Shown here: positions 1 to 8,985 of the stretch, one piece after another | Layout: each line of letters starts with the position of its first letter | How positions within the stretch are numbered: position 1 is the stretch's first letter | Source: Alkaliphilus serpentinus | GTDB lineage: Bacteria; Bacillota; Clostridia; Peptostreptococcales; Natronincolaceae | DNA length: 64,000 nt | Reading direction: 5' to 3' | NCBI RefSeq assembly: GCF_009017255.1 | Contig: NZ_WBZB01000040.1 | Span: 62,001-126,000, forward strand | Position numbers and translations under genes: made by a program | Notes under the pieces: generated by a model | Told to the model about the DNA's origin: nothing | Database searches by the model: none | The model's input: only the letters and a program-made list of their open reading frames with translations

Positions 1-51
1 TTCATTTCCTTCTTCATCAACCAATGTTATTATATTATCTCTTTCTTCCAT
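1..51 (-). CDS. YrzB-type DUF1292 protein, N-terminal fragment
   Basis: This is the first 17 codons of a gene that runs off the left edge of the window. The visible N-terminus reads MEERDNIITLVDEEGNE, the opening typical of the small acidic DUF1292 (YrzB, UPF0473) proteins. A clear AAAGGAGAT ribosome binding site lies 6-15 bases before the ATG at 51. The family has no firmly established function; in Firmicutes it is regularly found directly after ruvX and ireB, which is the order here. The identification rests on a short stretch plus gene order, so it is good but not certain. Confidence 0.75.
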   Translation of the reverse strand, partial: MEERDNIITLVDEEGNE

Positions 52-133
52 TTAATTATCTCCTTTCATTGTGGTTTTGACCATATTTGTATTATATACT
101 ATATTTCGATAAAAAAACACTCTGTCAATGTAA

Positions 134-550
134 TCATTTAGATTTAGCGTCAAGATATCCCTGCAATATATAGACAGCAGCCATTTTGTCAATTACTTCT
201 TTACGTTTTTTTCTACTTACATCCGCTTGGATTAATTGTTTTTCTGCTGCAACAGTAGTTAGCCTTTCATCCCATAGGATGATTTCCTTCATAAATCTTT
301 TTTTTAATCTTTCCGAAAACTCTATTACCTTTTCTCCTTGAGGTCCTATTGTTCCATTCATATTTTTAGGTAGGCCTACAACAATTTTCTCAATTTCATA
401 TTCCTTAATTAGTTCTTCCAACCTTTGTAAGTCTTTTTTAATGCTGGTTCTTAAAATGGTTTCTATTCCTTGAGCAGTCCAGCCTAATAAATCACTTGCA
501 GCAACACCAATGGTTTTATCTCCGACGTCTAAACCCAGGGTTCGTCCCAT
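134..550 (-). CDS. ruvX: RuvX/YqgF-type Holliday junction resolvase-like nuclease
   Basis: The 138-residue product has the RNase-H-like fold signature of the YqgF family: [15 protein letters not shown] near residues 6-20 with the first catalytic Asp, [11 protein letters not shown] in the middle, and LWDERLTT plus [14 protein letters not shown] near the C-terminus carrying the other acidic residues. Family members act in 16S rRNA precursor processing and have been proposed as alternative Holliday-junction resolvases. A longer reading from 571 is possible, but its first codons contain the GAAAGGAG ribosome binding site of the ATG at 550, so 550 is chosen. It lies between the aldo/keto reductase and yrzB on the same strand, and the alaS-ireB-ruvX-yrzB neighbourhood is typical for Clostridia apart from two inserted genes. 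Confidence 0.93.
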   Translation of the reverse strand: MGRTLGLDVGDKTIGVAASDLLGWTAQGIETILRTSIKKDLQRLEELIKEYEIEKIVVGLPKNMNGTIGPQGEKVIEFSERLKKRFMKEIILWDERLTTVAAEKQLIQADVSRKKRKEVIDKMAAVYILQGYLDAKSK

Positions 551-578
551 ATTTAAACCAACTCCTTTCATTTTTACT

Positions 579-1526
579 TTACACTACCTTTATACAAAAA
601 TGAGGGCAATACTTAGAGCAATAGCCGCAAAGGACACATTTGCTATAATCCACCTTCAGTTGATCATTCTGAATGCTCAAAGCCTCATGACTGCAAGCAA
701 ATACACAGTTTCCGCATTTTTCACACCAATGGGCTATGTTTAAAGCTTTGTCAGCCAGCATTTCTTCATCTAATGTAAAATCATCTATACCTTTTTCTAA
801 GATTGAACTATTGATATCTATTTCCTTAGCAGTCTTCATGCCTATTGCTATAGAATGAAGTAAGGGAATATCCAACACAAACTCTAAGCATTCCTTGAAG
901 CTTCTTAGCAAGTTACCTCCACCTAAGGGCTTCATACCGTATATGCCTTTACCAGCTTTATAAGCTTTTTCTAGCTGTAGGAGCATTTCATCAATATTGC
1001 CGTCCTGTATTCCTAAGCCTGCAATATTTACAATGGGATGTAATACCTCTATTTCTTTCATGGTTAGGGTGTCTCTAATAGCGGCAATATGGTGGGTAGA
1101 AATTCCAAGGGCCTTAATATAACCCTTCTCCTTCATCTTTATAAAATATTCCATAGCTTCTTGGTGTCCCCTTAAGGTATATTGGCTTTCCTGCTCGTGA
1201 AGGAGAAATATATCGATATAGTCGACCTTCATTTCGTCGAAGGCTTTCTTAAGACTCTTCTCCGCTGTAGTTGCAGAATATGCATAGGATTTTGTAGCTA
1301 TGACAATATCCTCCCTTTTTATACCCTTCAAGGAGGCTGCAATGTGGGGATAGGTGCCATAAAGCTCTGCTGTATCAACAAAATTAATCCCTTTATCGTA
1401 TCCATGCTTTAACAAATCTCCACCATCTTTAGGGGATAAACAGCCCTGTAGGGGACCCAGGGTCAAACTTCCATAGCATAGTTTAGAGACATAGATTTCC
1501 GTGTTTCCAAGTTTATTCTTTTCCAG
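579..1526 (-). CDS. Aldo/keto reductase with C-terminal 4Fe-4S ferredoxin domain
   Basis: The product is an aldo/keto reductase TIM barrel ([12 protein letters not shown] active-site strand, [25 protein letters not shown]) followed by a C-terminal ferredoxin-like domain with two Cys clusters, [11 protein letters not shown] and [11 protein letters not shown], expected to hold iron-sulfur centres. It probably reduces or oxidises a carbonyl substrate in the cytoplasm with electrons passed through the clusters; the substrate is unknown. The first ATG/GTG/TTG-type codon is the TTG at 1466, but family-like sequence ([18 protein letters not shown]) continues in frame upstream to a CTG at 1524-1526, just after an in-frame stop. 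I therefore place the start at CTG 1526 (about 315 residues), overlapping the upstream gene by 14 bases. If the CTG is wrong, 1466 gives a barrel lacking its first strand. Confidence 0.8.
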   Translation of the reverse strand: MEKNKLGNTEIYVSKLCYGSLTLGPLQGCLSPKDGGDLLKHGYDKGINFVDTAELYGTYPHIAASLKGIKREDIVIATKSYAYSATTAEKSLKKAFDEMKVDYIDIFLLHEQESQYTLRGHQEAMEYFIKMKEKGYIKALGISTHHIAAIRDTLTMKEIEVLHPIVNIAGLGIQDGNIDEMLLQLEKAYKAGKGIYGMKPLGGGNLLRSFKECLEFVLDIPLLHSIAIGMKTAKEIDINSSILEKGIDDFTLDEEMLADKALNIAHWCEKCGNCVFACSHEALSIQNDQLKVDYSKCVLCGYCSKYCPHFCIKVV

Positions 1527-3726
1527 TTAAATCACAGCCTTCTTTAAAAAGATTATTAGTGGATCCTATAAATAAAGATGCATTCAATACTAGGTATAAT
1601 ATGGAGGTTGTTAGGTATATGGCCGCCATTGCTGCAGTTACAACACCTGAATCATTCACTAAAAATCCAACAACGCAGGCCACTAGAATACCACTCCATC
1701 CAACTACCATACTAGGGAAGGCATCAGCAATCCTTCTAAATAGCCCTACAGGCTTATAAAAGATCACAGTTAAAACACCAATGGCTATTAGTAATACCCT
1801 ACTCCATATGGTGACACCCATTACCCGAATATTCATAGAAACCTTTCTAGTAATGATCCTCACAATTTCAGATGGACCACCCTCTATGATATCTTTTATA
1901 GCCCCTGCTAAATGGCTACTTTTTTCAACTATTAATAAATCGATTAGGGCTAATGTAGTGATTGCACCTACAGCTAATAGAAGAATATAGATCCAGGTTT
2001 TAGGTTGAATAGTTCCACCATAAAGCTTGATTAAAATAAACCCATAGGCAAATATGGCAGTAATTGTAGCTCCAACATTTGCTCCAAGGGTTGGTACTCC
2101 CATTAATAAAATCAAGATGAATACTATTACAGGAATGATAAACTTAAATTTTTTATTTATTTCCATTAAAATAGATATGGCAATTAAACTACAGCCAAGG
2201 AGAATTCCAGCATACTCATTACCAATACCATAATATCTTGCTCCAATAATAGGATCATAGCCCATTATAGATTGCTTTATGAAATTTTGTCCAGTGATGA
2301 TATCAATGGAAAGTCCAATCATCGTAATAGAAGTTGCAATAGCAATGCTTAATAAAGGTTTATATCTAGATAGTCTATAGATGATTATTACCATAATTGT
2401 CGATAAGGCTATTAATAACAAATAAGTATTTATGATTGTTTGATACCCGAAAACAGGTAGTATTAAAAAAACAAAAGGGGGTATGATTGTGGCTAAAAGC
2501 AGGAGATTTATAAGCTCCTTAAAGGGATCCCTTATTTTCCCTTTAAAAATAATTGCCAACAAGGCAATCACAGATGCAAGCATTTCGTATAGAGCAAAGC
2601 TATATAATACTCTATACCTCATTTTTGAAGTATTAACCACCCGATTATTCAAGCTTAAGATATATTCAATATTGTCCTCATCAGGAATCTTTTCAATGAA
2701 CTTACCCGTCATATTTTCTGCTTCTAATCCAAACTCCTTTAGAATATAAGGGGCAACATCAATATTACCGATAATTCCCTTCCTTCTAGTTGTATCTGAA
2801 GTTATGAAACCGCCGCCTTTATCTCCATCATAGAGTACAAGAGGAGTCAGCCTTTCACCATATTCACCTGCATCATCAGAGGGATAAGGTGTTACCAACA
2901 TTAAGCTAGTATTAGAAAAATCTACTATAGCCATTAATTTCTCTAGGAATAGATCTATGTCCCTCAAAATCATTTCTTTATGCTGATTATATTGCTGTTG
3001 ACTTAAGTTTTCTCTATAGGCTTCTAATCGATTCATGTCTCCGGTTTCTATAACAAGGAGATTTATATGGGGGTATAACCCTAAGAAGGAGCTGTAAAGA
3101 TGATTATAGTCTGTTTTTAAACCGAAGGGCCTTGTAGGGTCTTCAAGAAGGTTTTTGCGTCCTATGTCACCATGAGGAATATATCCCTTTGAATTCATGG
3201 CTATGAGACCAACCTCTCTATGTAAATTCTCAGTAGTATCGCTATTGCCCATCACAGCCACTTCAAGGCCTTCATTTAATAAATAATCACCTAATATCCC
3301 TGGCAAGGAATTAAAATCACCCTTTTGATTTTGTTGAATCAATTGATTAATATTAAGGTTGATAACTCCTTTGTTATCAATGGTAGTTCCTGTTCTTCTT
3401 TCAAAGATTTTTACAACCTCGTCATCAACATCACTAAAAATACTCGAGGTCCTTGTTGCCTCTGAACGGGTTCCCCAACCGATGGTGGCATAGGCTTTAT
3501 ACTGGCTATTTCCTCCGGATACTTTAGTATTCATTAAACCAATATAGCCATGGTCAATCAATAGTCTACTTTGATCCATGGCATACAAGTCTAGAAAATC
3601 AACACGATTTATAACAACCATGATGATTTTCTCCTTATTATTCTCTTTTACTTCATTTCCATAGCTAATACAAGTTGTGAACAAAACCATTGTCAAAATA
3701 AGTATAGCTATTTTACTAACCTTCAA
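1513..3726 (-). CDS. Membrane protein with extracytoplasmic alkaline-phosphatase-like domain
   Basis: A 737-residue protein of unknown specific function. Residues 1-23 form a signal peptide or first anchor. Residues about 30-365 look like an alkaline-phosphatase/phosphoglycerate-mutase superfamily domain: an initial strand IIMVVINRVDF, the segment YKAYATIGWGTR typical of the region after the nucleophile, LLVIETGDMNR, LMLVTPYPSDDAGEYGERLTPLVLY and a final GNIDVAPYIL. I cannot confirm every metal ligand. Residues about 370-725 contain ten or so hydrophobic membrane segments. It starts with TTG at 3726 behind a GGAGAG site and follows ireB by 11 bases. Its place between ireB and ruvX is unusual and hints at a cell-envelope role, but that is inference. 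Confidence 0.75.
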   Translation of the reverse strand: MKVSKIAILILTMVLFTTCISYGNEVKENNKEKIIMVVINRVDFLDLYAMDQSRLLIDHGYIGLMNTKVSGGNSQYKAYATIGWGTRSEATRTSSIFSDVDDEVVKIFERRTGTTIDNKGVINLNINQLIQQNQKGDFNSLPGILGDYLLNEGLEVAVMGNSDTTENLHREVGLIAMNSKGYIPHGDIGRKNLLEDPTRPFGLKTDYNHLYSSFLGLYPHINLLVIETGDMNRLEAYRENLSQQQYNQHKEMILRDIDLFLEKLMAIVDFSNTSLMLVTPYPSDDAGEYGERLTPLVLYDGDKGGGFITSDTTRRKGIIGNIDVAPYILKEFGLEAENMTGKFIEKIPDEDNIEYILSLNNRVVNTSKMRYRVLYSFALYEMLASVIALLAIIFKGKIRDPFKELINLLLLATIIPPFVFLILPVFGYQTIINTYLLLIALSTIMVIIIYRLSRYKPLLSIAIATSITMIGLSIDIITGQNFIKQSIMGYDPIIGARYYGIGNEYAGILLGCSLIAISILMEINKKFKFIIPVIVFILILLMGVPTLGANVGATITAIFAYGFILIKLYGGTIQPKTWIYILLLAVGAITTLALIDLLIVEKSSHLAGAIKDIIEGGPSEIVRIITRKVSMNIRVMGVTIWSRVLLIAIGVLTVIFYKPVGLFRRIADAFPSMVVGWSGILVACVVGFLVNDSGVVTAAMAAIYLTTSILYLVLNASLFIGSTNNLFKEGCDLTGKE

Positions 3727-3737
3727 AAAAATCTCTC

Positions 3738-3992
3738 CTATTTCTCCAGATAGGACCTTAAAAGCTCTTCTAAAAGCTCGTCCCTTTCAATTTTTCTGAT
3801 AATACTTCTGGCTTCATTATGATTTGTAATATATGTAGGATCTCCAGATAATATGTATCCAATAAATTGATTTATAGGATTATAGCCTTTTTCTTCTAGG
3901 GCTTTGTAGACACTTGTGATAATTTCACGAGCTTTTTTCTCCTTTTCTTGATCTAGGTTGAACTTCATCGTCATGTTCATTTTATCAGTCAT
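3738..3992 (-). CDS. IreB-family regulatory phosphoprotein (YrzL, DUF965)
   Basis: The 84-residue product matches the IreB/UPF0297 family over its full length, with the hallmark core [34 protein letters not shown]. In Enterococcus IreB is a substrate of the PASTA kinase IreK and negatively regulates cephalosporin tolerance; N-terminal threonines are phosphorylated there, and this protein has Thr at positions 2 and 8. The ATG at 3992 follows a GGGAGAG site. It is the first gene after alaS, separated from it by the alaS terminator hairpin, and a TATAAT-like element near 4040 may give it its own promoter. Confidence 0.92.
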   Translation of the reverse strand: MTDKMNMTMKFNLDQEKEKKAREIITSVYKALEEKGYNPINQFIGYILSGDPTYITNHNEARSIIRKIERDELLEELLRSYLEK

Positions 3993-4063
3993 TATTTCTC
4001 TCTCCCTTCATCATGAGATTTGGATATCTTTATTTTACCATATTATACCCTATAACCTCAAAT

Positions 4064-4098
4064 TAAATAAATAGGTATGGCAATTAAATGCCATACCT
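4064..4098 (-). terminator. Stem-loop terminator after alaS
   Basis: A perfect 10-bp hairpin, AGGTATGGCA with TGCCATACCT around a TTTAAT loop, lies 6 bases after the alaS stop codon and is followed in transcript sense by ATTTATTT. The U-tract is imperfect, so it may be leaky. Confidence 0.65.
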
Positions 4099-4103
4099 GT
4101 TCA

Positions 4104-6743
4104 TTATTTTATCTGTCCCTCAATAAAGTCCTTTACAAGGGTTAGAGCCTCATGAATTTTTTCAGGATTTTTTCCGCCAGCCTGAGCCATATCAGGTCTG
4201 CCGCCACCACCTCCACCGGTGATTTTAGCAGCCTCTTTAACGATATTTCCAGCATGAAGACCCCTAGAAACTAAATCCTTTGTAACCATGGCTACAAAAT
4301 TGGCCTTTCCTTCCTTTTCAGATGCTAAAAGAATGACTCCACTATCCATTTTCTCTTTTATCGTGTCGGCCATTGTTCTTAAATCATTCATTTCAGCTTC
4401 ACCAATATGATAAAGGATTGTTTTTACATCCTTTATGATAATGCTGTTATCCAATATATTATCGGTTGCGCCTTTAGCTAATTGACTCTTTAATTTAGAA
4501 ATTTCACGATCCTTATCTTTTAACTCCGACATAATAGCCTCAACTCGGTTCAACAACATGGATGGTTGAGTTTTGATGGTCTCTGAGACCTTCACAAGGG
4601 TATCCTGCTGTTGTTTAATATAGTTATAAGCCTCTTTGCCAGTAATGGCTTCAATTCTTCTCACCCCTGCTGCAATGCCCCCTTCACTAAGAATTAAAAG
4701 CATTCCTACTTCACTGGTATTATCGATATGAGTACCTCCGCATAATTCAGTGCTATAGTCTCCAGCCTTAACAACTCTAACGGTTTCACCGTATTTTTCT
4801 CCGAAAAGGGCTTCTGCTCCCATATCCTTGGCTTCTTTTAGGGTGGACTCAAATACTTCCACCGGTAAGGCCTCCATCACCTTATCATTAATAATGTCTT
4901 CAATTCTATTAATCTGATCTTGACTCAGACCTTCAAAATGAGTAAAGTCAAAGCGTAACCTTTCAGGGTTTACCAAAGAGCCTGCCTGCTGAACATGGTC
5001 TCCTACTACTTCCTTTAATGCTTTATGGAGTAGATGGGTAGCAGTATGATTTTTTGCTGTTGCTGCCCTTAAATTATTGGTGACTTTAATTGTTACAGTT
5101 TCTCCATTAGCAATTTTCCCTTCTGTGATCTTCACCACATGGAGGATTCTATTGTTGGCACCTTTCTTGGTATCAATGATATTCCCCTTAAAACCATCGT
5201 TATAAATAAGTCCTTTATCTCCTATTTGTCCACCGCCCTCTGGGTAGCAGGGTGTAGTATTGGTAATAATCATCACCTCATCACCAGCAAAGGCTTCATT
5301 AACTATTTCATTACCTTGAGCAACAGCTAAGATTTCAGCCTTTAGACTAAGCTTACCATAGCCTTCAAAGGTAGTTTTCTTATCTTTACCTAGAGAAGCA
5401 AATATGTCTTCCTTCCAACCTTCAATTTCACCCTCTGCCCTTGCACTTCTTGCCCTTTCCCTTTGATGATTCATTTCTTCTTCAAAGGCATGCTCATCCA
5501 CATCCATCCCTTTTTCTTCAAGGATTTCTTTGGTTAACTCTAAGGGGAAACCAAAGGTATCATATAATTTAAAGGCATGCTCACCCTTGAGGGTTTTTTC
5601 GCCATCATCTTCAAGGTCATTGATATGTTGATTTAAAATTTCTAAACCCTGATTGATGGTTTCCTGGAACCTCTCCTCTTCTACCTTTATAACCTTCACA
5701 ATATATTCCTTTTTATCCCGAAGTTCCTGATAGGTATCACCATAGGATGCAGCTACTGAATCCATTAACTCGTATAGGAAAGGAGTATTTTTTCCTAAAA
5801 GCTTTCCATGGCGGGCTGCTCTTCTAAGTATTCTTCTTAAAACGTAACCTCTACCCTCGTTGCTAGGAATAATTCCGTCACTGATCATAAAGGTAATAGA
5901 CCTTATATGATCTGTTATGATTCTAATGGAAATATCGGTTTTCTTATCAGCTAAATATTTTGCTCCTGTCAGTCTACAAACATTAATTAAGATTTCCACC
6001 ATTGTGTCGATATCAAATATCGATTGAACCTCCTGCATAATACAGGCCACTCGTTCTATACCCATCCCTGTATCTATATTTGGCTTAGGTAGGGGGTTAT
6101 AGTTCCCCTTTTCGTCCTTATCAAATTGTGTAAATACAAGATTCCAAAACTCTATATATCGATCGCAGTCGCAGCCAGGTTTACAATTTTCTGATGAACA
6201 ACCAAATTTTTCTCCACGATCATAATAGATTTCTGAACATGGACCACAAGGACCTGTTCCTATTTCCCAAAAGTTATCCTCTTTACCTAGTCGAACAATT
6301 CTATCGGCTGGTAAACCAACAACCTTATTCCATATATCAAAGGCTTCGTCATCCTCTAGATAGATACTTGCCCAGAGCCTATCTACAGGGAGTTTTAAGT
6401 ATTCCGTTACAAATTCCCAGCCCCATTGTATAGATTCCTTTTTAAAGTAATCTCCAAATGAGAAATTTCCAAGCATTTCAAAAAAAGTACCGTGTCTATC
6501 GGTTTTTCCTACATTCTCAATGTCTCCTGTTCTAATGCATTTTTGACAAGTTGCCATCCTTTTATTAGGGGGTTCCTCTGTACTAGCAAAATAGGGCTTT
6601 AATGGAGCCATACCAGCATTAATTAGTAGCAGACTTTTGTCATTTTGGGGTACTAAAGGATAGCTTGGTACTACCAAATGTTCCTTTGATTTGAAGAACT
6701 CAAGAAATTGTTTTCTTATTTTATTTAAACCTAGCTTTTCCAT
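4104..6743 (-). CDS. alaS: Alanyl-tRNA synthetase
   Basis: An 879-residue, full-length AlaRS that charges tRNA-Ala in the cytoplasm. The class II catalytic core is at the N-terminus (FLEFFKSKEHLVVPSYPLVP, then motif-2 region GDIENVGKTDRHGTFFEMLGNF and motif 3 RGYVLRRILRRAARHG). The editing domain carries the zinc ligands HTATHLLH (about 568-575) and CGGTH (about 668-672), and the C-Ala domain ends in a Gly-rich GGGGGGRPDMAQAGG motif. A GCGAGGAGG site precedes the ATG. Expression is controlled by the alanine T-box leader immediately upstream. It is followed by ireB, the usual Firmicute arrangement. Confidence 0.98.
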   Translation of the reverse strand: MEKLGLNKIRKQFLEFFKSKEHLVVPSYPLVPQNDKSLLLINAGMAPLKPYFASTEEPPNKRMATCQKCIRTGDIENVGKTDRHGTFFEMLGNFSFGDYFKKESIQWGWEFVTEYLKLPVDRLWASIYLEDDEAFDIWNKVVGLPADRIVRLGKEDNFWEIGTGPCGPCSEIYYDRGEKFGCSSENCKPGCDCDRYIEFWNLVFTQFDKDEKGNYNPLPKPNIDTGMGIERVACIMQEVQSIFDIDTMVEILINVCRLTGAKYLADKKTDISIRIITDHIRSITFMISDGIIPSNEGRGYVLRRILRRAARHGKLLGKNTPFLYELMDSVAASYGDTYQELRDKKEYIVKVIKVEEERFQETINQGLEILNQHINDLEDDGEKTLKGEHAFKLYDTFGFPLELTKEILEEKGMDVDEHAFEEEMNHQRERARSARAEGEIEGWKEDIFASLGKDKKTTFEGYGKLSLKAEILAVAQGNEIVNEAFAGDEVMIITNTTPCYPEGGGQIGDKGLIYNDGFKGNIIDTKKGANNRILHVVKITEGKIANGETVTIKVTNNLRAATAKNHTATHLLHKALKEVVGDHVQQAGSLVNPERLRFDFTHFEGLSQDQINRIEDIINDKVMEALPVEVFESTLKEAKDMGAEALFGEKYGETVRVVKAGDYSTELCGGTHIDNTSEVGMLLILSEGGIAAGVRRIEAITGKEAYNYIKQQQDTLVKVSETIKTQPSMLLNRVEAIMSELKDKDREISKLKSQLAKGATDNILDNSIIIKDVKTILYHIGEAEMNDLRTMADTIKEKMDSGVILLASEKEGKANFVAMVTKDLVSRGLHAGNIVKEAAKITGGGGGGRPDMAQAGGKNPEKIHEALTLVKDFIEGQIK

Positions 6744-6773
6744 GTTTTATCCTCCTCGCTTTTATATAAAAAT

Positions 6774-7015
6774 AAAAAAACCACCTTAAAATAATATAGG
6801 GACGAGTTATACCCGCGGTACCACCCTAATTACCATAAAGGTCGCTTTTGGTTACAAACATAACGGTATTTACCGGTAATCTCTACTGTATTCAAGATTA
6901 CAACTCAGAGACTGCTTCATATGATTTTTCTAGAGGCTTCACAGCTACCGCCTCCTCTCTGAAAGAAATCCATCATATTACTACTTCTCATCTTAGTCTT
7001 TACAATATTATATTA
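6774..7015 (-). promoter_or_regulatory. T-box riboswitch of alaS (Ala specifier)
   Basis: The leader contains the canonical T-box AGGGTGGTACCGCGGGT (6811-6827), followed by a GGTGG and seven-U run (6774-6785). A likely stem I hairpin GAGGC...GCCTC lies at about 6940-6960, and an Ala codon GCA (6913-6915) sits in the probable specifier loop, just before the CTCTGAG element. Uncharged tRNA-Ala is expected to bind and switch the terminator off. I could not resolve the exact terminator arms by eye. Confidence 0.92.
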
Positions 7016-7020
7016 TTTGA

Positions 7021-7049
7021 ATTATATATAAACCATCAAAATTTGTCAA
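7021..7049 (-). promoter_or_regulatory. Sigma-A promoter of the alaS leader
   Basis: A perfect -35 TTGACA (7044-7049) and perfect -10 TATAAT (7021-7026) are spaced by 17 bp. Transcription should start near 7014 and run into the T-box leader. Confidence 0.9.
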
Positions 7050-7116
7050 CGGGTAAAATAATAAAAAGCAATGAGTATAAGTAGATAACCCAATCTCCGA
7101 TTGGTGTTAGTCACTT

Positions 7117-7180
7117 AGCTAGGAATTTGACATGAAATCTCATCAACTTATTTCATAATTTCGTGTCAAATTAACTAGCT
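7117..7180 (-). repeat. Large imperfect inverted repeat
   Basis: Two arms of about 22-23 bases (7117-7138 and 7158-7180) are complementary with few mismatches: AGCTAGGAATTTGACATGAA on the left against AGCTAGTTAATTTGACACGA read on the opposite strand. A nested ATGAAAT/ATTTCAT pair lies inside. It sits between the permease gene and the alaS promoter and lacks a U-tract, so it is not an ordinary terminator. Confidence 0.6.
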
Positions 7181-7186
7181 ACCTTA

Positions 7187-7245
7187 ATGTTGAATGTTAA
7201 ATGTCGAATGTTGAATTATTGTATAAACTTGCTGCCAATTTCATA
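7187..7245. repeat. Heptamer array with degenerate palindrome (dispersed repeat copy 1)
   Basis: Four units of ATGTTGA-like heptamers (7187-7214) are followed by a degenerate form of the AAATTTG/CAAATTT palindrome. It is nearly the same as the copy at 62611-62667. The rest of the gap up to 7400 is low-complexity TTTCATT/TTCAATT heptamer-like sequence; I see no gene in it. Confidence 0.7.
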
Positions 7246-7400
7246 GTTTTTATATCTTTTTATTTTCAAGCCATTCACTTTTCACTTTTTATTTTCATTT
7301 TTCATTTTTATCTTTAATTTTCAATTTTCATTTTTCATTTTTCAATTTTTGTGACTCTTAATTCTACATTCTTCATTCTTCATGCTTAATTGCCTTTTTA

Positions 7401-8651
7401 CTACACTCTTACCTTAGTTATATGCTTAATGAAATGCTTCCCTAAGACTTTTATTACTCCTGCAGAGGGAACTGCCAACAAGAGTCCAACTAAGCCAAAA
7501 AGCTGACCCCCTATCAATAGTGATAGCATCACCCAGATAGGATGAATCCCAACACTTTTTCCTACTATTTTAGGAGATATTATCCCACTTTCAACCTGCT
7601 GAATAATGACAAAAATGACAACCACCCAAACCGCCTTGATGGGGCCGTCCATTAGAGCAAATAGAACTCCTGGTATTAAGCCAATAACGGGTCCAAAATA
7701 AGGAATGATATTGGCTACTCCAGCTATAATTCCTACAAGAACTGCAAACTCAATACCTAATATTGACAGGGCAATGGCACTGGCTACTCCGACAATAGCT
7801 GCTACTGTAATTTGCCCTCTGATAAATCCTCCCAAAACAACATCTATATCCTTAAAAACCTCCAATACTCCCCTTCTATATCTACCGGGAATTAGTAGAG
7901 TAGCGGATTTCTTAAACTCCTCAGCATCTTTAAGGAAGTAAAAGCCTAGAATAGGAATCAGAATTAAGCTTACAATCTTTGAAAACATCGATAATATGGT
8001 GTTGGTCACTGAGGTTAGAACACTTACTACTACCTGTTGTACCTTGGTAATATTAATGTTTAGCAAATCCTTAACACCACTGAATTCTTTTGGCAAATTC
8101 TCAATGTTTTGATTATATTTTACAAAGAGCTGATATAAGTAATTATAGGCATCGTTACTATACCTTGGCATTAACTCAATGAGTTTTTTAACCTCTTCGG
8201 TAATTTTAGGGACAATGGTGATTGAGAAGATAAAGATTAGCACACTAAAGGCTAAATAAATAATTAATACTCCCCAAAGCCTACCGATACCCTTTTTATG
8301 TAGCATTCTCACCAATGGATTTAAGGTATAGGCTAAAACTAATGCAACAATAAAGGGTGAAAGTAAGCTGATCAGTAGCTGTCTAAACTGAACCATTATT
8401 AACAATAGAAAAATACCTATAAGCAAAAGAACATAATTAAACACTTTACTTCTATTAATGGTAATTCTTTTATTATTATCTACAAACCTATTGCCTATAT
8501 GTATTAAGTAGTATATGGTAAAGCCTAATAGCAGTAGTAAAAATAAATAAATAAAGAAAACAATAAAGCCTGTTAAATAACCCTGTTCTGCTAAATTTTT
8601 TACGCTTCTTGATATAGCATCGATGGCAGTATTGGTAGTAGTGTTCGCCAC
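7401..8651 (-). CDS. AI-2E family (PerM/YtvI-type) permease
   Basis: A 416-residue integral membrane protein of the AI-2E exporter/PerM superfamily. Hydrophobic segments near the N-terminus are followed by the family core: LLSLLSPFIVALVLAYTLNP, a soluble stretch with KLIELMPRY, then FLKDAEEFKKSATLLIPGRYRR, VLGGFIRGQI and the family-typical NIIPYFGPVIGLIPG and IVGKSVGIHPIWVMLSLL. Members have been linked to autoinducer-2 export, Na+/H+ exchange or sporulation (YtvI), so the substrate is open. A TTG start at 8687 is possible, but the GTG at 8651 has a well placed GAGGGGTGA site and is preferred. It lies between the small protein gene and alaS. Confidence 0.88.
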   Translation of the reverse strand: MANTTTNTAIDAISRSVKNLAEQGYLTGFIVFFIYLFLLLLLGFTIYYLIHIGNRFVDNNKRITINRSKVFNYVLLLIGIFLLLIMVQFRQLLISLLSPFIVALVLAYTLNPLVRMLHKKGIGRLWGVLIIYLAFSVLIFIFSITIVPKITEEVKKLIELMPRYSNDAYNYLYQLFVKYNQNIENLPKEFSGVKDLLNINITKVQQVVVSVLTSVTNTILSMFSKIVSLILIPILGFYFLKDAEEFKKSATLLIPGRYRRGVLEVFKDIDVVLGGFIRGQITVAAIVGVASAIALSILGIEFAVLVGIIAGVANIIPYFGPVIGLIPGVLFALMDGPIKAVWVVVIFVIIQQVESGIISPKIVGKSVGIHPIWVMLSLLIGGQLFGLVGLLLAVPSAGVIKVLGKHFIKHITKVRV

Positions 8652-8757
8652 ATAATCACCCCTCATTCTAAATATATATTTATCCAATCTATTTGTCTAG
8701 TATTATAAAATAAATTTTTTTCTATATATAAATTTATTTTAGATAGAAGAAAACAAT

Positions 8758-8779
8758 AAAAAAGCAGCTGTAAGCTGCT
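8758..8779 (-). terminator. Rho-independent terminator of the small gene at 8783-8944
   Basis: AGCAGCT/AGCTGCT arms (7 bp) around a TAC loop are followed by six U residues in the minus-strand transcript. Confidence 0.85.
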
Positions 8780-8782
8780 CTA

Positions 8783-8944
8783 TTAAAACATACCCATAAC
8801 ATTTGTAGCTCTAGATAAAAGCTTTCTGGTTTGCTTCATTGCCTTCTTTCTTTCTCTTGAACTCATGTTCCTAACTGCATACATACCCATAGTAGCACCC
8901 AGGATGCTTCCAGTTAACAAGCCCATCATCATTGATCTGTTCAT
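8783..8944 (-). CDS. Small YtxH-like membrane protein of unknown function
   Basis: A 53-residue reading frame with an AAAGGAGCTGAT ribosome binding site and its own terminator. The protein begins MNRSMMMGLLTGSILGATMG, a Gly-rich hydrophobic helix (residues 5-24), then has a basic tail rich in Arg and Lys (SSRERKKAMKQTRK). This layout resembles small YtxH-like or DUF3918-like membrane proteins. It sits between the PRC-barrel gene and the permease. Function is unknown; the start, stop and terminator make the gene itself credible. Confidence 0.75.
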   Translation of the reverse strand: MNRSMMMGLLTGSILGATMGMYAVRNMSSRERKKAMKQTRKLLSRATNVMGMF

Positions 8945-8985
8945 TTTTATCAGCTCCTTTAGATATTCGTAATTATTTTTTGCAA

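Noticed and set aside
6774-6827. Exact terminator arms of the alaS T-box
   Set aside because: The U-run and T-box are clear, but I could not pair the terminator stem convincingly by eye, so no arms are claimed.
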